In this document: piece by piece, positions 35,284-42,622 of the stretch
Layout: each line of letters starts with the position of its first letter
Numbering within the stretch: the stretch's first letter is position 1
Assembly (NCBI GenBank): GCA_947630735.1
Contig: CANRIR010000011.1
Location: 1 to 58,306 of the forward strand
DNA length: 58,306 nucleotides
DNA from: an uncultured Marvinbryantia sp.
Lineage (GTDB): Bacteria > Bacillota > Clostridia > Lachnospirales > Lachnospiraceae
Direction: 5' to 3'
Notes under the pieces: model-generated
The model's input: only the letters and a program-made list of their open reading frames with translations
Database searches by the model: none
What the model was told of the DNA's origin: nothing
Position numbers and translations under genes: made by a program

Positions 35284-36087
35284 ATGGACAATCTGGAGAT
35301 TTTAGCCAAAGCGTTGGAATACATAGAACAGCATCTTGAGACGGATATTCGCACAGAGGAGATCGCCAAGGCCTGCTATTGCTCAAAGTCCACGCTCGAA
35401 AAGCTTTTCCGCTTCGTCAATCATATTTCCGTGCGGGATTATCTGATCCGGAGGAGAATGACAAGAGCGGCAAGGTTCCTGGTGGAATGTCCTGAGTCTG
35501 GGATCCTGGATGTGGCGCTGAAATTCGGCTATTCCAGCCATGAGGCGTTTACCCGGGCGTTCCGGCAGGTTTGGAACTGTCTACCTTCCGAATACCGGAT
35601 GAAGAACCGGGCTTCGGAACTTTTCCCAAGGCTTTATACGCCTTTGGAGTCAGGAGATGTGTATATGAAAAACCGGAGAAATTTTGACATCAGTGAATTG
35701 TACGACCTTTTTCAGGGCAGAAGAAATTGTTATTTTGTATGCAGCGATATTGAACGGCTGATCCCGATCAATGAGATTTCCCGTGAGGCAGGGAATCTGG
35801 CGATTCTCGAAACCATGCGGCGGATGGAAAATGCCGCCGGGGAAGACGACTTTGTATTTCGCATCGGCGGCGATGAGTTTGCGCTGCTCACTGCAAGCGA
35901 AGATGAGGGCTATGCAAGAAAAATAGCCGGGGAAATCCTCGCGCACAATGGCGAGTGCGTGGACTATGAGGGGCAAAAGATCCCCCTCAATCTTTATTGC
36001 ACTGTGTTTCGGTCTGGGGAAAAGACTATATGTTACAGTGAGCTGTTTACCGGCCTTCAGACTGCGCTGCGGGATGCGAAGGTGTAA
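35284..36087 (+). CDS. AraC-type regulator fused to a GGDEF-like domain
   Basis: A 267-residue protein. The first 110 residues form an AraC double HTH (TEEIAKACYCSKSTLEKLFR, DVALKFGYSSHEAFTRAFRQ). After a linker, residues 145-265 resemble a compact GGDEF domain: SDIERLIPINEISREAGNLA matches the D-x-D-FKxINDxxGHxxGD region in degenerate form, and FRIGGDEFALL keeps the signature. Cyclase activity is doubtful since the metal and substrate motif around INEISREAG is altered. The DNA-binding half may be controlled by GTP or c-di-GMP binding. Confidence 0.8.
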   Translation: MDNLEILAKALEYIEQHLETDIRTEEIAKACYCSKSTLEKLFRFVNHISVRDYLIRRRMTRAARFLVECPESGILDVALKFGYSSHEAFTRAFRQVWNCLPSEYRMKNRASELFPRLYTPLESGDVYMKNRRNFDISELYDLFQGRRNCYFVCSDIERLIPINEISREAGNLAILETMRRMENAAGEDDFVFRIGGDEFALLTASEDEGYARKIAGEILAHNGECVDYEGQKIPLNLYCTVFRSGEKTICYSELFTGLQTALRDAKV

Positions 36088-36125
36088 CGGGGCGGCTGCT
36101 ATTACTGTTCTTGCTTTAGATGTGC

Positions 36126-36154
36126 TTGAAAGATAATGGCAATTTTGTTATACT
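36126..36154 (+). promoter_or_regulatory. Promoter upstream of the truncated lysR
   Basis: TTGAAA (36126-36131) and TATACT (36149-36154) with a 17-base spacer. The TATACTCAAA end matches the promoter before the HipA-like kinase. Confidence 0.55.
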
Positions 36155-36179
36155 CAAAGAAAAATCGGTCGTGAACAGA

Positions 36180-36353
36180 ATGAATTTGCAGCAACTAAAA
36201 TATGTCGTAGCCGTAGCGGAAGCGAAATCTATTACAAAGGCGGCCGGGACACTTTACATCTCACAACCCAGTTTGTCCAATGCCATTAAGGATTTGGAAG
36301 CAGAGACAGGTATCGTTATTTTTGTCCACAGCCGGACAGGAGCGATACGATAG
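36180..36353 (+). pseudogene. LysR-family regulator, truncated to the HTH
   Basis: The 57-residue frame begins MNLQQLKYVVAVAEAKSITKAA and continues through ISQPSLSNAIKDLEAETGIVIF, the standard LysR N-terminal helix-turn-helix. It stops after HSRTGAIR, where the linker helix and the 200-residue effector domain should follow. The remaining part is absent and the next gene begins 43 bases later. It looks like a deletion remnant, though a short DNA-binding product could still be made from the good promoter upstream. Confidence 0.8.
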
Positions 36354-36396
36354 TTTTGAATAAACGCAGATCCGACATTCCGAAAGAGGAGACGAT

Positions 36397-36762
36397 ATGA
36401 AATTAAAAAAACTGCCGTATGATTTCACAGTATGTCAAGTGGCGAGTGCAGAAGATATTGCCCTGAATAATGAGTTTTCTTTTATCGCGAAGACGGACGA
36501 AGAACTGTCCCTCGTCTGCAAAACAGCGGACACGCCTGAAAATACGACTGCCCGTGATGACGGATGGAAGGGATTCCGCATTCAGGGAGTTCTTGACTTT
36601 TCCCTTATCGGCATATTATCGAAAATATCGGCTATTCTCGCAGAAAACAGAATTGGGATATTTGCAGTGTCCAGCTTCAACACAGATTACATTTTTGTAA
36701 AAGCGGATAATTACGGCAAAGCCATGGAAGCGCTTGCGGATGCAGGCTATACGGTGGAATAG
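36397..36762 (+). CDS. ACT domain-containing protein
   Basis: A 121-residue protein of the CASTOR-like double ACT family, thought to bind amino acids. The N-terminal half (KLPYDFTVCQVASAEDIALN) and C-terminal ACT fold (FSLIGILSKISAILAENRIGIFAVSSFNTDYIFVK) match the family well. AAAGAGGAGACG precedes the start. Genes of this type are often found near amino-acid metabolism or GNAT enzymes; here it follows a broken lysR. Confidence 0.85.
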   Translation: MKLKKLPYDFTVCQVASAEDIALNNEFSFIAKTDEELSLVCKTADTPENTTARDDGWKGFRIQGVLDFSLIGILSKISAILAENRIGIFAVSSFNTDYIFVKADNYGKAMEALADAGYTVE

Positions 36763-36912
36763 ATTCCTGTTTGCTGCCGGAACAATTTCATTTACAAAAA
36801 AGACAATTTCATTTACAAGTAAAGATAGGGTTGCTTTTTTCCGAAGAAACATATAGAATCATTTTAAAAATACGAAGGGAACAGATTGTTTATGAGGAAA
36901 AGATATGTTATG

Positions 36913-36956
36913 GCTCAGTAATCTGAGCTTAAAATAAAATCATGTATTAAGCTCAG
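36913..36956 (+). promoter_or_regulatory. Competing inverted repeats before the CD3324-DUF2441 gene
   Basis: GCTCAG (36913-36918) pairs with CTGAGC (36923-36928). The same second arm extended, CTGAGCTTAA (36923-36932), pairs perfectly with TTAAGCTCAG (36947-36956). The two hairpins exclude each other. They end 30 bases before the start codon, so they could act as an RNA switch or as three operator half-sites. A 16-base direct repeat (ACAATTTCATTTACAA, 36782-36797 and 36803-36818) lies further upstream. Confidence 0.5.
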
Positions 36957-36985
36957 AGGAATCCCCACAAAAGAAGGAGGATCAC

Positions 36986-37774
36986 ATGAGCTATCTCAGA
37001 GCAGAGGAGATTCTGCCCGAAGAATTGATAACAGCGATTCAGCAGTATGTAAGCGGAAAAAACATATACATCCCTTGTAAGGAAAAAAAGAGCTGGGGAA
37101 GCCAGACAAAAACACTCCAATATTATCAGGAAAGAAATGCTGAAATATGCCGGAAGCATGTGGACGGTATTTCTGTAAAATCCCTCGCGAATGAGTATTC
37201 GCTTTCCGAAAAGAGCATTCAGAGAATACTGAAAGGTGCGGGACAAATGTATTATTATCATGTTGTCTCTGATGTGCCCAAATATAAGGGCGAGCACATC
37301 ATTTTGGATGACCGGCATCCAAACGGAGTATATAAGCGCGTACATGCCCAGCTTGACGCAGTAAAAGATATTTACCGGAATCCTCAAAAATATAACGGGG
37401 TAAAATTAAGCCATGAGGTGGATGTCGCTCTCAGGGAACTGGCACTCGAAGAAGTCAGAAGAGAGCAGTATTCGCAATATCCATCCCGCATGGCTTCACT
37501 GTATGTTTCTAAAACCTATAAAGAAGCCGAGCAGTGGGAAACGTATTTTGCCCGCCTTGGACGGCCGACTTTTGGAATTGCAAAGATCCGGGCGAACGGA
37601 AATTGCTTTGTCGGAGACGCCTATAAATGCTTTGATGGGACGCTATCGAAAGAAGAAAATCTGCGCATGGCCGAACTGTATTGGGCGAATGGTATAAATG
37701 AAGACGGGCACGGGTCCATCCCTGAAATACTTGTGGACGGAGATATAGAAATTATCGAGATAGTCTGCAAGTAA
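36986..37774 (+). CDS. CD3324-type HTH fused to DUF2441
   Basis: A 262-residue fusion. Residues 1-83 match CD3324-family proteins, which carry a Mor-like HTH (YLRAEEILPEELITAIQQYV, IYIPCKE, LANEYSLSEKSIQRILK). From residue 88 (YYYHVVSDVPKYKGEHIILD) to the end matches DUF2441 with VALRELALEEVRREQY, SRMASLYVSKT and GNCFVGDAYKCFDG. The two are normally separate proteins, about 88 and 190 residues. GAAGGAGG precedes ATG 36986. The function of DUF2441 is unknown, with a role in stress or toxin biology only guessed. Confidence 0.8.
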   Translation: MSYLRAEEILPEELITAIQQYVSGKNIYIPCKEKKSWGSQTKTLQYYQERNAEICRKHVDGISVKSLANEYSLSEKSIQRILKGAGQMYYYHVVSDVPKYKGEHIILDDRHPNGVYKRVHAQLDAVKDIYRNPQKYNGVKLSHEVDVALRELALEEVRREQYSQYPSRMASLYVSKTYKEAEQWETYFARLGRPTFGIAKIRANGNCFVGDAYKCFDGTLSKEENLRMAELYWANGINEDGHGSIPEILVDGDIEIIEIVCK

Positions 37775-37915
37775 AAAGCCCAGAGGGATTGACAGCGCAG
37801 AGTTTTCTCGATATGCAGACCTATATGGACATTCCGGAGCGGATTTCACGTTTAAGTCTGCCAAAAGAAAATGAACTCAACTATAGAAAACATATAAGAA
37901 AGGGAGGAATCGATC

Positions 37916-38785
37916 ATGGGACTGTTTGACAAGCTTTTTGGAAAAGGAAAAACAGATGGGGCAAAACCCGAAGGAAAGGAGAATGCCGTTAGAGCTGATT
38001 CTGCGGGGAATCAGGGAACTTCCGGTGTTAGTTCCAAAGACGTCATTGACAGAATGATAACGATGGCAGATATGGCAATGGACAGGGGAGATTATGCGGC
38101 CGCAGCTGACCAGTATAAGAACATTCTGAAGCTTGAGCCGAATGAAACCGCTCAGTACAATCTTGGCAGCCTGTATGCACAGGGAAAAGGCGTAGAGCAG
38201 GATTTCATGGAAGCCGCCTATTGGTTCCATCAGGTCGAACAGGCTGGAGATGAGCAGGCGGGAAAGCTGTGCCTGAAATGTTCCTTGGATTTTGTCCACC
38301 AAAACTTCGACAGAAAGACGCCGGAGCAGTTATATACCGATATGCAGCGGTTCATCAAACACGTTTATCCGGAAACCGCGGATGTGAATCTTGAAGTATG
38401 CAGAAAATTGTATGCCATTGCGGGGAACCACTTTAACAAGGAAGAGTATGCTGCGGCAGCAAAGCTTTTCCGCGCCGCCGCTGAATTTGGAAACGACGGC
38501 TACTCTCAGAATTATCTGGCTGTGCTCTACAACGCGGGTGCCGGGCTGGAAAAGAACGATCTTGCCTCTCTGTATTGGTTTGATAAAGCAGTAGACAACG
38601 GAGCCGCCGACGTTGCCCTCAAGGATCGGGATGGAATTCTGAACGCCTATAAAACAAACTTCACGCCGTCGGAATATTATGAGGAAATGATGAAGCTCTC
38701 CGGCTGGTGCAGCACCGGCAGCACTCATGTGCCGAAGGACGCCGCCAAGGCCGCTTACTGGCGCGGAATTGGCGAGAGAATATAA
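37916..38785 (+). CDS. Sel1-like/TPR repeat protein
   Basis: A 289-residue soluble protein with helical solenoid repeats. TPR/Sel1 units are seen at about residues 50-80 (MAMDRGDYAAAADQYKNILKL), 82-118 (NLGSLYAQGKGVEQDFMEAAYWF) and 170-235 (FNKEEYAAAAKLFRAAAEFG, LYNAGAGLEKNDLASLYWF). The start MGLFDKLFGKGK is an amphipathic stretch often seen on membrane-associated small proteins. AAAGGGAGG precedes it. Such repeats bind other proteins; the partner is unknown. Confidence 0.83.
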   Translation: MGLFDKLFGKGKTDGAKPEGKENAVRADSAGNQGTSGVSSKDVIDRMITMADMAMDRGDYAAAADQYKNILKLEPNETAQYNLGSLYAQGKGVEQDFMEAAYWFHQVEQAGDEQAGKLCLKCSLDFVHQNFDRKTPEQLYTDMQRFIKHVYPETADVNLEVCRKLYAIAGNHFNKEEYAAAAKLFRAAAEFGNDGYSQNYLAVLYNAGAGLEKNDLASLYWFDKAVDNGAADVALKDRDGILNAYKTNFTPSEYYEEMMKLSGWCSTGSTHVPKDAAKAAYWRGIGERI

Positions 38786-38893
38786 TCGGACAGCTGGGTT
38801 TGCCGCTATTCCCAAGTGCGCCAGTTTTTGACGAGGGAGCACCATCTTACTGCGGATATATTACTTTGAAAATGCGGGAAGGAGAAACAGATC

Positions 38894-39469
38894 ATGGCGA
38901 AATTGTATTTCAGACATGGGGCGATGGGCAGCTCCAAGACGGCGAACGCGCTGATGGCGGCGTACAACTATTATGAGCGCGGGAAACAGGCACTGCTTGT
39001 GAAACCAAAGATTGACACGCGGGATGTCGGCGTCATCCGCAGCCGCATGGGTCTTGAACAGAAATGTATCTATGTGGAAGAACTGATGGCCATGAGCGAT
39101 GAACAGATCAGAGAGTATGACTGCGTGATCGTGGACGAGGCGCAGTTCTGCAAAAAGGCCGAGATTGAGCTGTTCGTGCATATCGTAGACGATCTGGAGA
39201 TTCCGGTAATCTGCTACGGCCTGCGGACGGACTTCCGCCGGGAGCTCTTCGAGGGAAGCATGTGGCTGCTGGCATGGGCGGACGTTATCGAGGAGCTGAA
39301 GACGGTCTGCTGGTGCGGCCAGGGCGCTTCCTGCAATACCCGCTTTACCGAGGACGGGAAGATCGTGCGGGACGGGGCACAGATCGTTGTGGGCGGCAAT
39401 GACAGTTACACGGCACTGTGCCGGAAGCATTTCAAGGAAGGAAATCTGGGGCCGAGACGGCGGGAGTAG
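38894..39469 (+). CDS. tdk: Thymidine kinase
   Basis: A 191-residue type II thymidine kinase that phosphorylates thymidine with ATP for nucleotide salvage. The P-loop is GAMGSSKTA, the DEAQFC stretch carries the catalytic glutamate, and a zinc site is formed by C-W-C-G near residue 140 and later Cys/His. Length and motifs are standard. GGGAAGGAG precedes the start. It closes the AT-rich region, and its own sequence is closer to the core composition. Confidence 0.95.
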   Translation: MAKLYFRHGAMGSSKTANALMAAYNYYERGKQALLVKPKIDTRDVGVIRSRMGLEQKCIYVEELMAMSDEQIREYDCVIVDEAQFCKKAEIELFVHIVDDLEIPVICYGLRTDFRRELFEGSMWLLAWADVIEELKTVCWCGQGASCNTRFTEDGKIVRDGAQIVVGGNDSYTALCRKHFKEGNLGPRRRE

Positions 39470-39470
39470 C

Positions 39471-39574
39471 GCGGTTTCGATGAGTGTTTGCCGCTGCGGC
39501 GGTCTCTTCCAGAGACAGCTTTTCCTGACAGTGTTCCTGAATATACTTCTGCACATGGGTAAAGAAAATGGCAT
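39471..39574 (-). pseudogene. AraC-type HTH fragment
   Basis: Read on the minus strand, this stretch encodes FTHVQKYIQEHCQEKLSLEETAAA-like residues. That is the standard first helix-turn-helix of AraC regulators (YIxEHYxExLSLEEVAxAAN). It has no start, no second HTH and breaks off next to the tdk stop codon. The rest has been lost. Confidence 0.5.
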
Positions 39575-39715
39575 AAGATAATTGCAGAAAGAGACATTGC
39601 TATAAAATGATGATGCTTACCGGATCAAAAAGTGATTCGACTTTACGATTTTACGGGAATGCAGGATATAACAATACAGATAAGACTGCGTTCATTCAAT
39701 GGCTGAACTAGACAC

Positions 39716-39742
39716 GCCCTCCGATTTGGAGGGCTATTTTTT
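39716..39742 (+). terminator. Intrinsic terminator
   Basis: GCCCTCC (39716-39722) and GGAGGGC (39728-39734) form a 7-bp GC-rich stem with loop GATTT, followed by TATTTTTT. It would stop transcription from the accessory region before pheA. Confidence 0.8.
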
Positions 39743-39746
39743 CTGC

Positions 39747-39774
39747 CACAGGAAATTCCGTCGGATTTCCTGTG
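39747..39774. repeat. Perfect 10-bp inverted repeat
   Basis: CACAGGAAAT (39747-39756) and ATTTCCTGTG (39765-39774) are exact inverted copies around an 8-base loop, directly after the terminator and without a T-run. It may be a scar of a lost mobile element end or a protein binding site. Confidence 0.55.
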
Positions 39775-39841
39775 ACTAAAAATGTTCTGCGGGATCGCAC
39801 TGCGGCGGTTTGAAGATGTAGTCGGAGCGGGCTTGAAATGC

Positions 39842-39870
39842 TTGAAATTCGCAGGGGGATGTACTATAAT
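39842..39870 (+). promoter_or_regulatory. Promoter of pheA
   Basis: TTGAAA (39842-39847) and TATAAT (39865-39870) are 17 bases apart, about 87 bases before the pheA start. Confidence 0.75.
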
Positions 39871-39956
39871 CAAGATGTTATAAAATCGGAAGAATATAGA
39901 AAACAAAAGACGGGGTATTTCCAAGAAATACAACCAGAACCGGATGAGAGGTAAGT

Positions 39957-41138
39957 ATGGCAGATTTAGCGCAGTTAAGAGAAGAACTGGACCGGATAGA
40001 CAGGCAGATCGTGGAGCTGTTTGAGGCGCGCATGGATGTCTGCGAACAGGTGGGGGAGCACAAGGTGCAGACCGGGAAAAAAGTGTTCGACCGGGAGCGG
40101 GAGGAACAGAAGCTCTCCGCCGTGAAGGCGCTGGCCGGGAATGATTTTAACCGGCACGGGGTGGAGGAGCTGTTCATGCAGCTCATGGCCACCAGCCGCA
40201 AGCTGCAGTACCAGATGCTGGCCAGCCAGGGTGTGGCGGGGAGGCTTCCCTTCACGCCGGTAAAGGCCATTGAGAAGCAGGACGTGCGCGTGGTATACCA
40301 GGGCGTGGAGGGCGCGTACAGCCAGGCGGCGATGAAAAAATATTTCGGGGAACAGGTAAATTCCTTCCACGTGGACAAGTGGCGGGACGCCCTGGACGCC
40401 ATCACGGACGGCATGGCGGATTTCGCGGTGCTCCCCATAGAAAATTCCACGGCGGGGTTTGTGAGCGAGATCTACGACCTGCTGATCAAGTATGATTACT
40501 ACATTGTGGCGGAGGAGATCATCCGCGTTGAACACAAGCTGCTGGGGCTTCCCGGCACGAAGCCGGAGGACATCCAGACCGTCTACTCCCACGAGCAGGG
40601 GCTTCTGCAGTGCGACGATTTTCTGGACCGCCATCCCAGGTGGAAGAGGGTGGCGCTGGAGAATACGGCTGTGGCCGCAAAGAAGGTGGCGGCGGACGGG
40701 GACAGAACCCAGGCGGCCATCGCCAGCGCGTTCGCGGGCAAACTGTTCGGGCTGGAGGTGCTGGACGGTAATATCTGCAGCAACACGGTCAATTCCACCA
40801 GGTTTATTATCGTGTCCAACCAGCGCATCTTTGAGGAGCGGGCGGACAAAATCAGCATCTGCTTTGAGACGCCGCACCGCAGCGGGGCGCTGTACCACAT
40901 TTTGTCACACTTTATTTTCAACAATCTGAATATGAGCAAGATCGAATCGCGGCCGGTGCCGGAGCGGAACTGGGAGTATCGGTTCTTTGTGGATCTGGAG
41001 GGCAACCTGAACGACAGCTCCGTGAGAAACGCCATGCGGGGCGTGCGCGAGGAGGCGATCAACGTAAAAATATTGGGAAATTACAGGAGAGCGGAAGATG
41101 ACAGGAGCAGCGAGAGTGAAGGAACTGTTCGTATATAG
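39957..41138 (+). CDS. pheA: Bifunctional chorismate mutase / prephenate dehydratase
   Basis: A 393-residue enzyme that turns chorismate into prephenate and then phenylpyruvate for phenylalanine synthesis. An AroQ chorismate mutase occupies residues 1-90 (LREELDRIDRQIVELFEARM). The dehydratase follows from residue 110 (VVYQGVEGAYSQAA) to about 290, with the catalytic TRF in NSTRFIIVS near residue 282. A regulatory ACT domain starts near 299 and carries ESRP, which binds phenylalanine for feedback control. Its last 41 bases overlap the DUF815 gene. Confidence 0.96.
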   Translation: MADLAQLREELDRIDRQIVELFEARMDVCEQVGEHKVQTGKKVFDREREEQKLSAVKALAGNDFNRHGVEELFMQLMATSRKLQYQMLASQGVAGRLPFTPVKAIEKQDVRVVYQGVEGAYSQAAMKKYFGEQVNSFHVDKWRDALDAITDGMADFAVLPIENSTAGFVSEIYDLLIKYDYYIVAEEIIRVEHKLLGLPGTKPEDIQTVYSHEQGLLQCDDFLDRHPRWKRVALENTAVAAKKVAADGDRTQAAIASAFAGKLFGLEVLDGNICSNTVNSTRFIIVSNQRIFEERADKISICFETPHRSGALYHILSHFIFNNLNMSKIESRPVPERNWEYRFFVDLEGNLNDSSVRNAMRGVREEAINVKILGNYRRAEDDRSSESEGTVRI

Positions 41139-42600
41139 GGATTTACAGAGAGAGAAACTTTTTTCCGAGATGGTGTCCCTGATGGAGAGGATGGAGGCGG
41201 GGCCGCGCGCGAACGGCCCGAAAGAAGAACTGTGTGCCAACGGCCCGGAACTGCGTGCAGACGATCCGAGTGCGGGGCCGCGCGCGAGCGGCCCGAAAGA
41301 AGAACTGTGTGCAAACGGCCCGAAACTGCGTGCAGACGATCCGAGTGCGGGACCGCGCGCAGACGCTCCGAAGGGAGAAACACCGTGCGGGCCTGGCCTG
41401 CGCGCGGATGACGCAGAGAGACTGCGCAGCATCTACTGCGGGTGTCTGGCGGATCTGGTGGAGATGGCGGGCGCATACGGCTTTGAGGGGAACCTCTGGC
41501 ACGCGTATCTCACGTATCTGTTGGTAAACGATGAGAATGCGTTCAGCACGGCCTGCGAGATCGTGGGAAAGGTGGAGGGCAGCATCAATGAGATCGCCCG
41601 CCACGATTTTGCGATTCTCCAGAAGCTGTACGCGTGGGATTTCTCCGCGTTGGAGAAGAAGCTGGGCGTGGAGGGCATGCGCTTTGTGTCCGCGTACCGG
41701 CACGTGAACGAGCAGAGCAAGACGTTCAACAAGCGCATCCGCGACCGTATCTGCAGCCTGGCCGTCTCTTTGGCGCAGGCGAGGGACGCGGAGGAATTTA
41801 TGCGGGACATGGTGGATTTCTACCACGAGTTCGGCGTCGGGAAACTGGGGCTGCACAAGGCGTTCCGGGTGGAGCGCACGGAGGCGGGCGCGCAGATTGT
41901 GCCGATCAAGAACATCGCCCATGTGCACCTGGACGACCTGGTGGGGTACGAGATCGCCAAGCGCAAGCTGATCGAGAACACGGAGGCCTTCGTCAGCGGC
42001 AGGCGCGCCAACAACTGCCTGCTGTTCGGCGACGCGGGCACCGGAAAATCTTCCAGCATAAAAGGCATCCTGAACCAATATTATGACAGGGGGCTGCGCA
42101 TCATTGAGATCTACAAGCACCAGTTCAAAGACCTGAACGACGTGGTGGCGCAGATCAAGAGCCGCAACTACAAGTTCATCATCTATATGGACGACCTGTC
42201 GTTCGAAGATTTTGAAGTGGAATATAAATACCTGAAGGCTGTCATCGAGGGCGGCCTGGAGAAGAAACCGGAGAATGTGCTGATCTACGCAACGTCCAAC
42301 CGCCGTCATCTGGTGCGCGAGAAGTTCAGCGACAAGGAGGAGCGCAGGGACGACCTGCACACCTCGGACACGGTGCAGGAGAAGCTCTCTTTGGTAAACC
42401 GGTTCGGCGTGCAGATCTATTTCGGCGCGCCCGACAAAAAGGAGTACCAGCAGATCGTCACGGAGCTGGCGAAAAAGAACGGCGTGGATATGGCGCAGGA
42501 CGAACTTCTGGCGGAGGCCAACAAGTGGGAGATCGCGCACGGCGGGCGCTCCGGGAGGACGGCGCAGCAGTTTATCGATTATCTGCTTGGGCGCAGGTAA
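41098..42600 (+). CDS. DUF815 AAA+ ATPase with internal repeat insertion
   Basis: A 500-residue ATPase of the DUF815 family. Walker A is LLFGDAGTGKSSS (about residue 305), Walker B is FIIYMDDLSFEDFEVEYKYL, and ATSNRRHLVRE is the sensor region. The N-terminal part (VYRDLQREKLF onward) is typical of the family. Between residues 34 and about 103 lies a low-complexity insert of 25-residue repeats rich in Gly, Pro, Arg, Asp. AGGAGAG precedes ATG 41098 inside the end of pheA. The family's function is unknown; the neighbours deal with polyphosphate. Confidence 0.88.
   Translation: MTGAARVKELFVYRDLQREKLFSEMVSLMERMEAGPRANGPKEELCANGPELRADDPSAGPRASGPKEELCANGPKLRADDPSAGPRADAPKGETPCGPGLRADDAERLRSIYCGCLADLVEMAGAYGFEGNLWHAYLTYLLVNDENAFSTACEIVGKVEGSINEIARHDFAILQKLYAWDFSALEKKLGVEGMRFVSAYRHVNEQSKTFNKRIRDRICSLAVSLAQARDAEEFMRDMVDFYHEFGVGKLGLHKAFRVERTEAGAQIVPIKNIAHVHLDDLVGYEIAKRKLIENTEAFVSGRRANNCLLFGDAGTGKSSSIKGILNQYYDRGLRIIEIYKHQFKDLNDVVAQIKSRNYKFIIYMDDLSFEDFEVEYKYLKAVIEGGLEKKPENVLIYATSNRRHLVREKFSDKEERRDDLHTSDTVQEKLSLVNRFGVQIYFGAPDKKEYQQIVTELAKKNGVDMAQDELLAEANKWEIAHGGRSGRTAQQFIDYLLGRR
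41197..41400 (+). repeat. 75-bp minisatellite in the DUF815 gene
   Basis: Units at 41197-41271 and 41272-41346 are nearly identical (25 codons each), and a shorter diverged third runs to about 41400. Each unit is itself built of three related 21-27 base pieces (ANGPKEELC, ANGPELR, ADDPSAGPR). All lengths are multiples of three, so the frame is kept. Confidence 0.9.
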
Positions 42601-42622
42601 CAGAAAGTAAGGAGCAGGGGTT

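Larger units (their letters stand above)
39575..39956. other. Gene-free region before pheA: hairpins and promoter
   Basis: No coding frame is visible. It holds an intrinsic terminator (39716-39742), an isolated perfect inverted repeat (39747-39774), two CTTGAAAT direct repeats 9 bases apart (39832-39848) and the pheA promoter. Confidence 0.6.
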
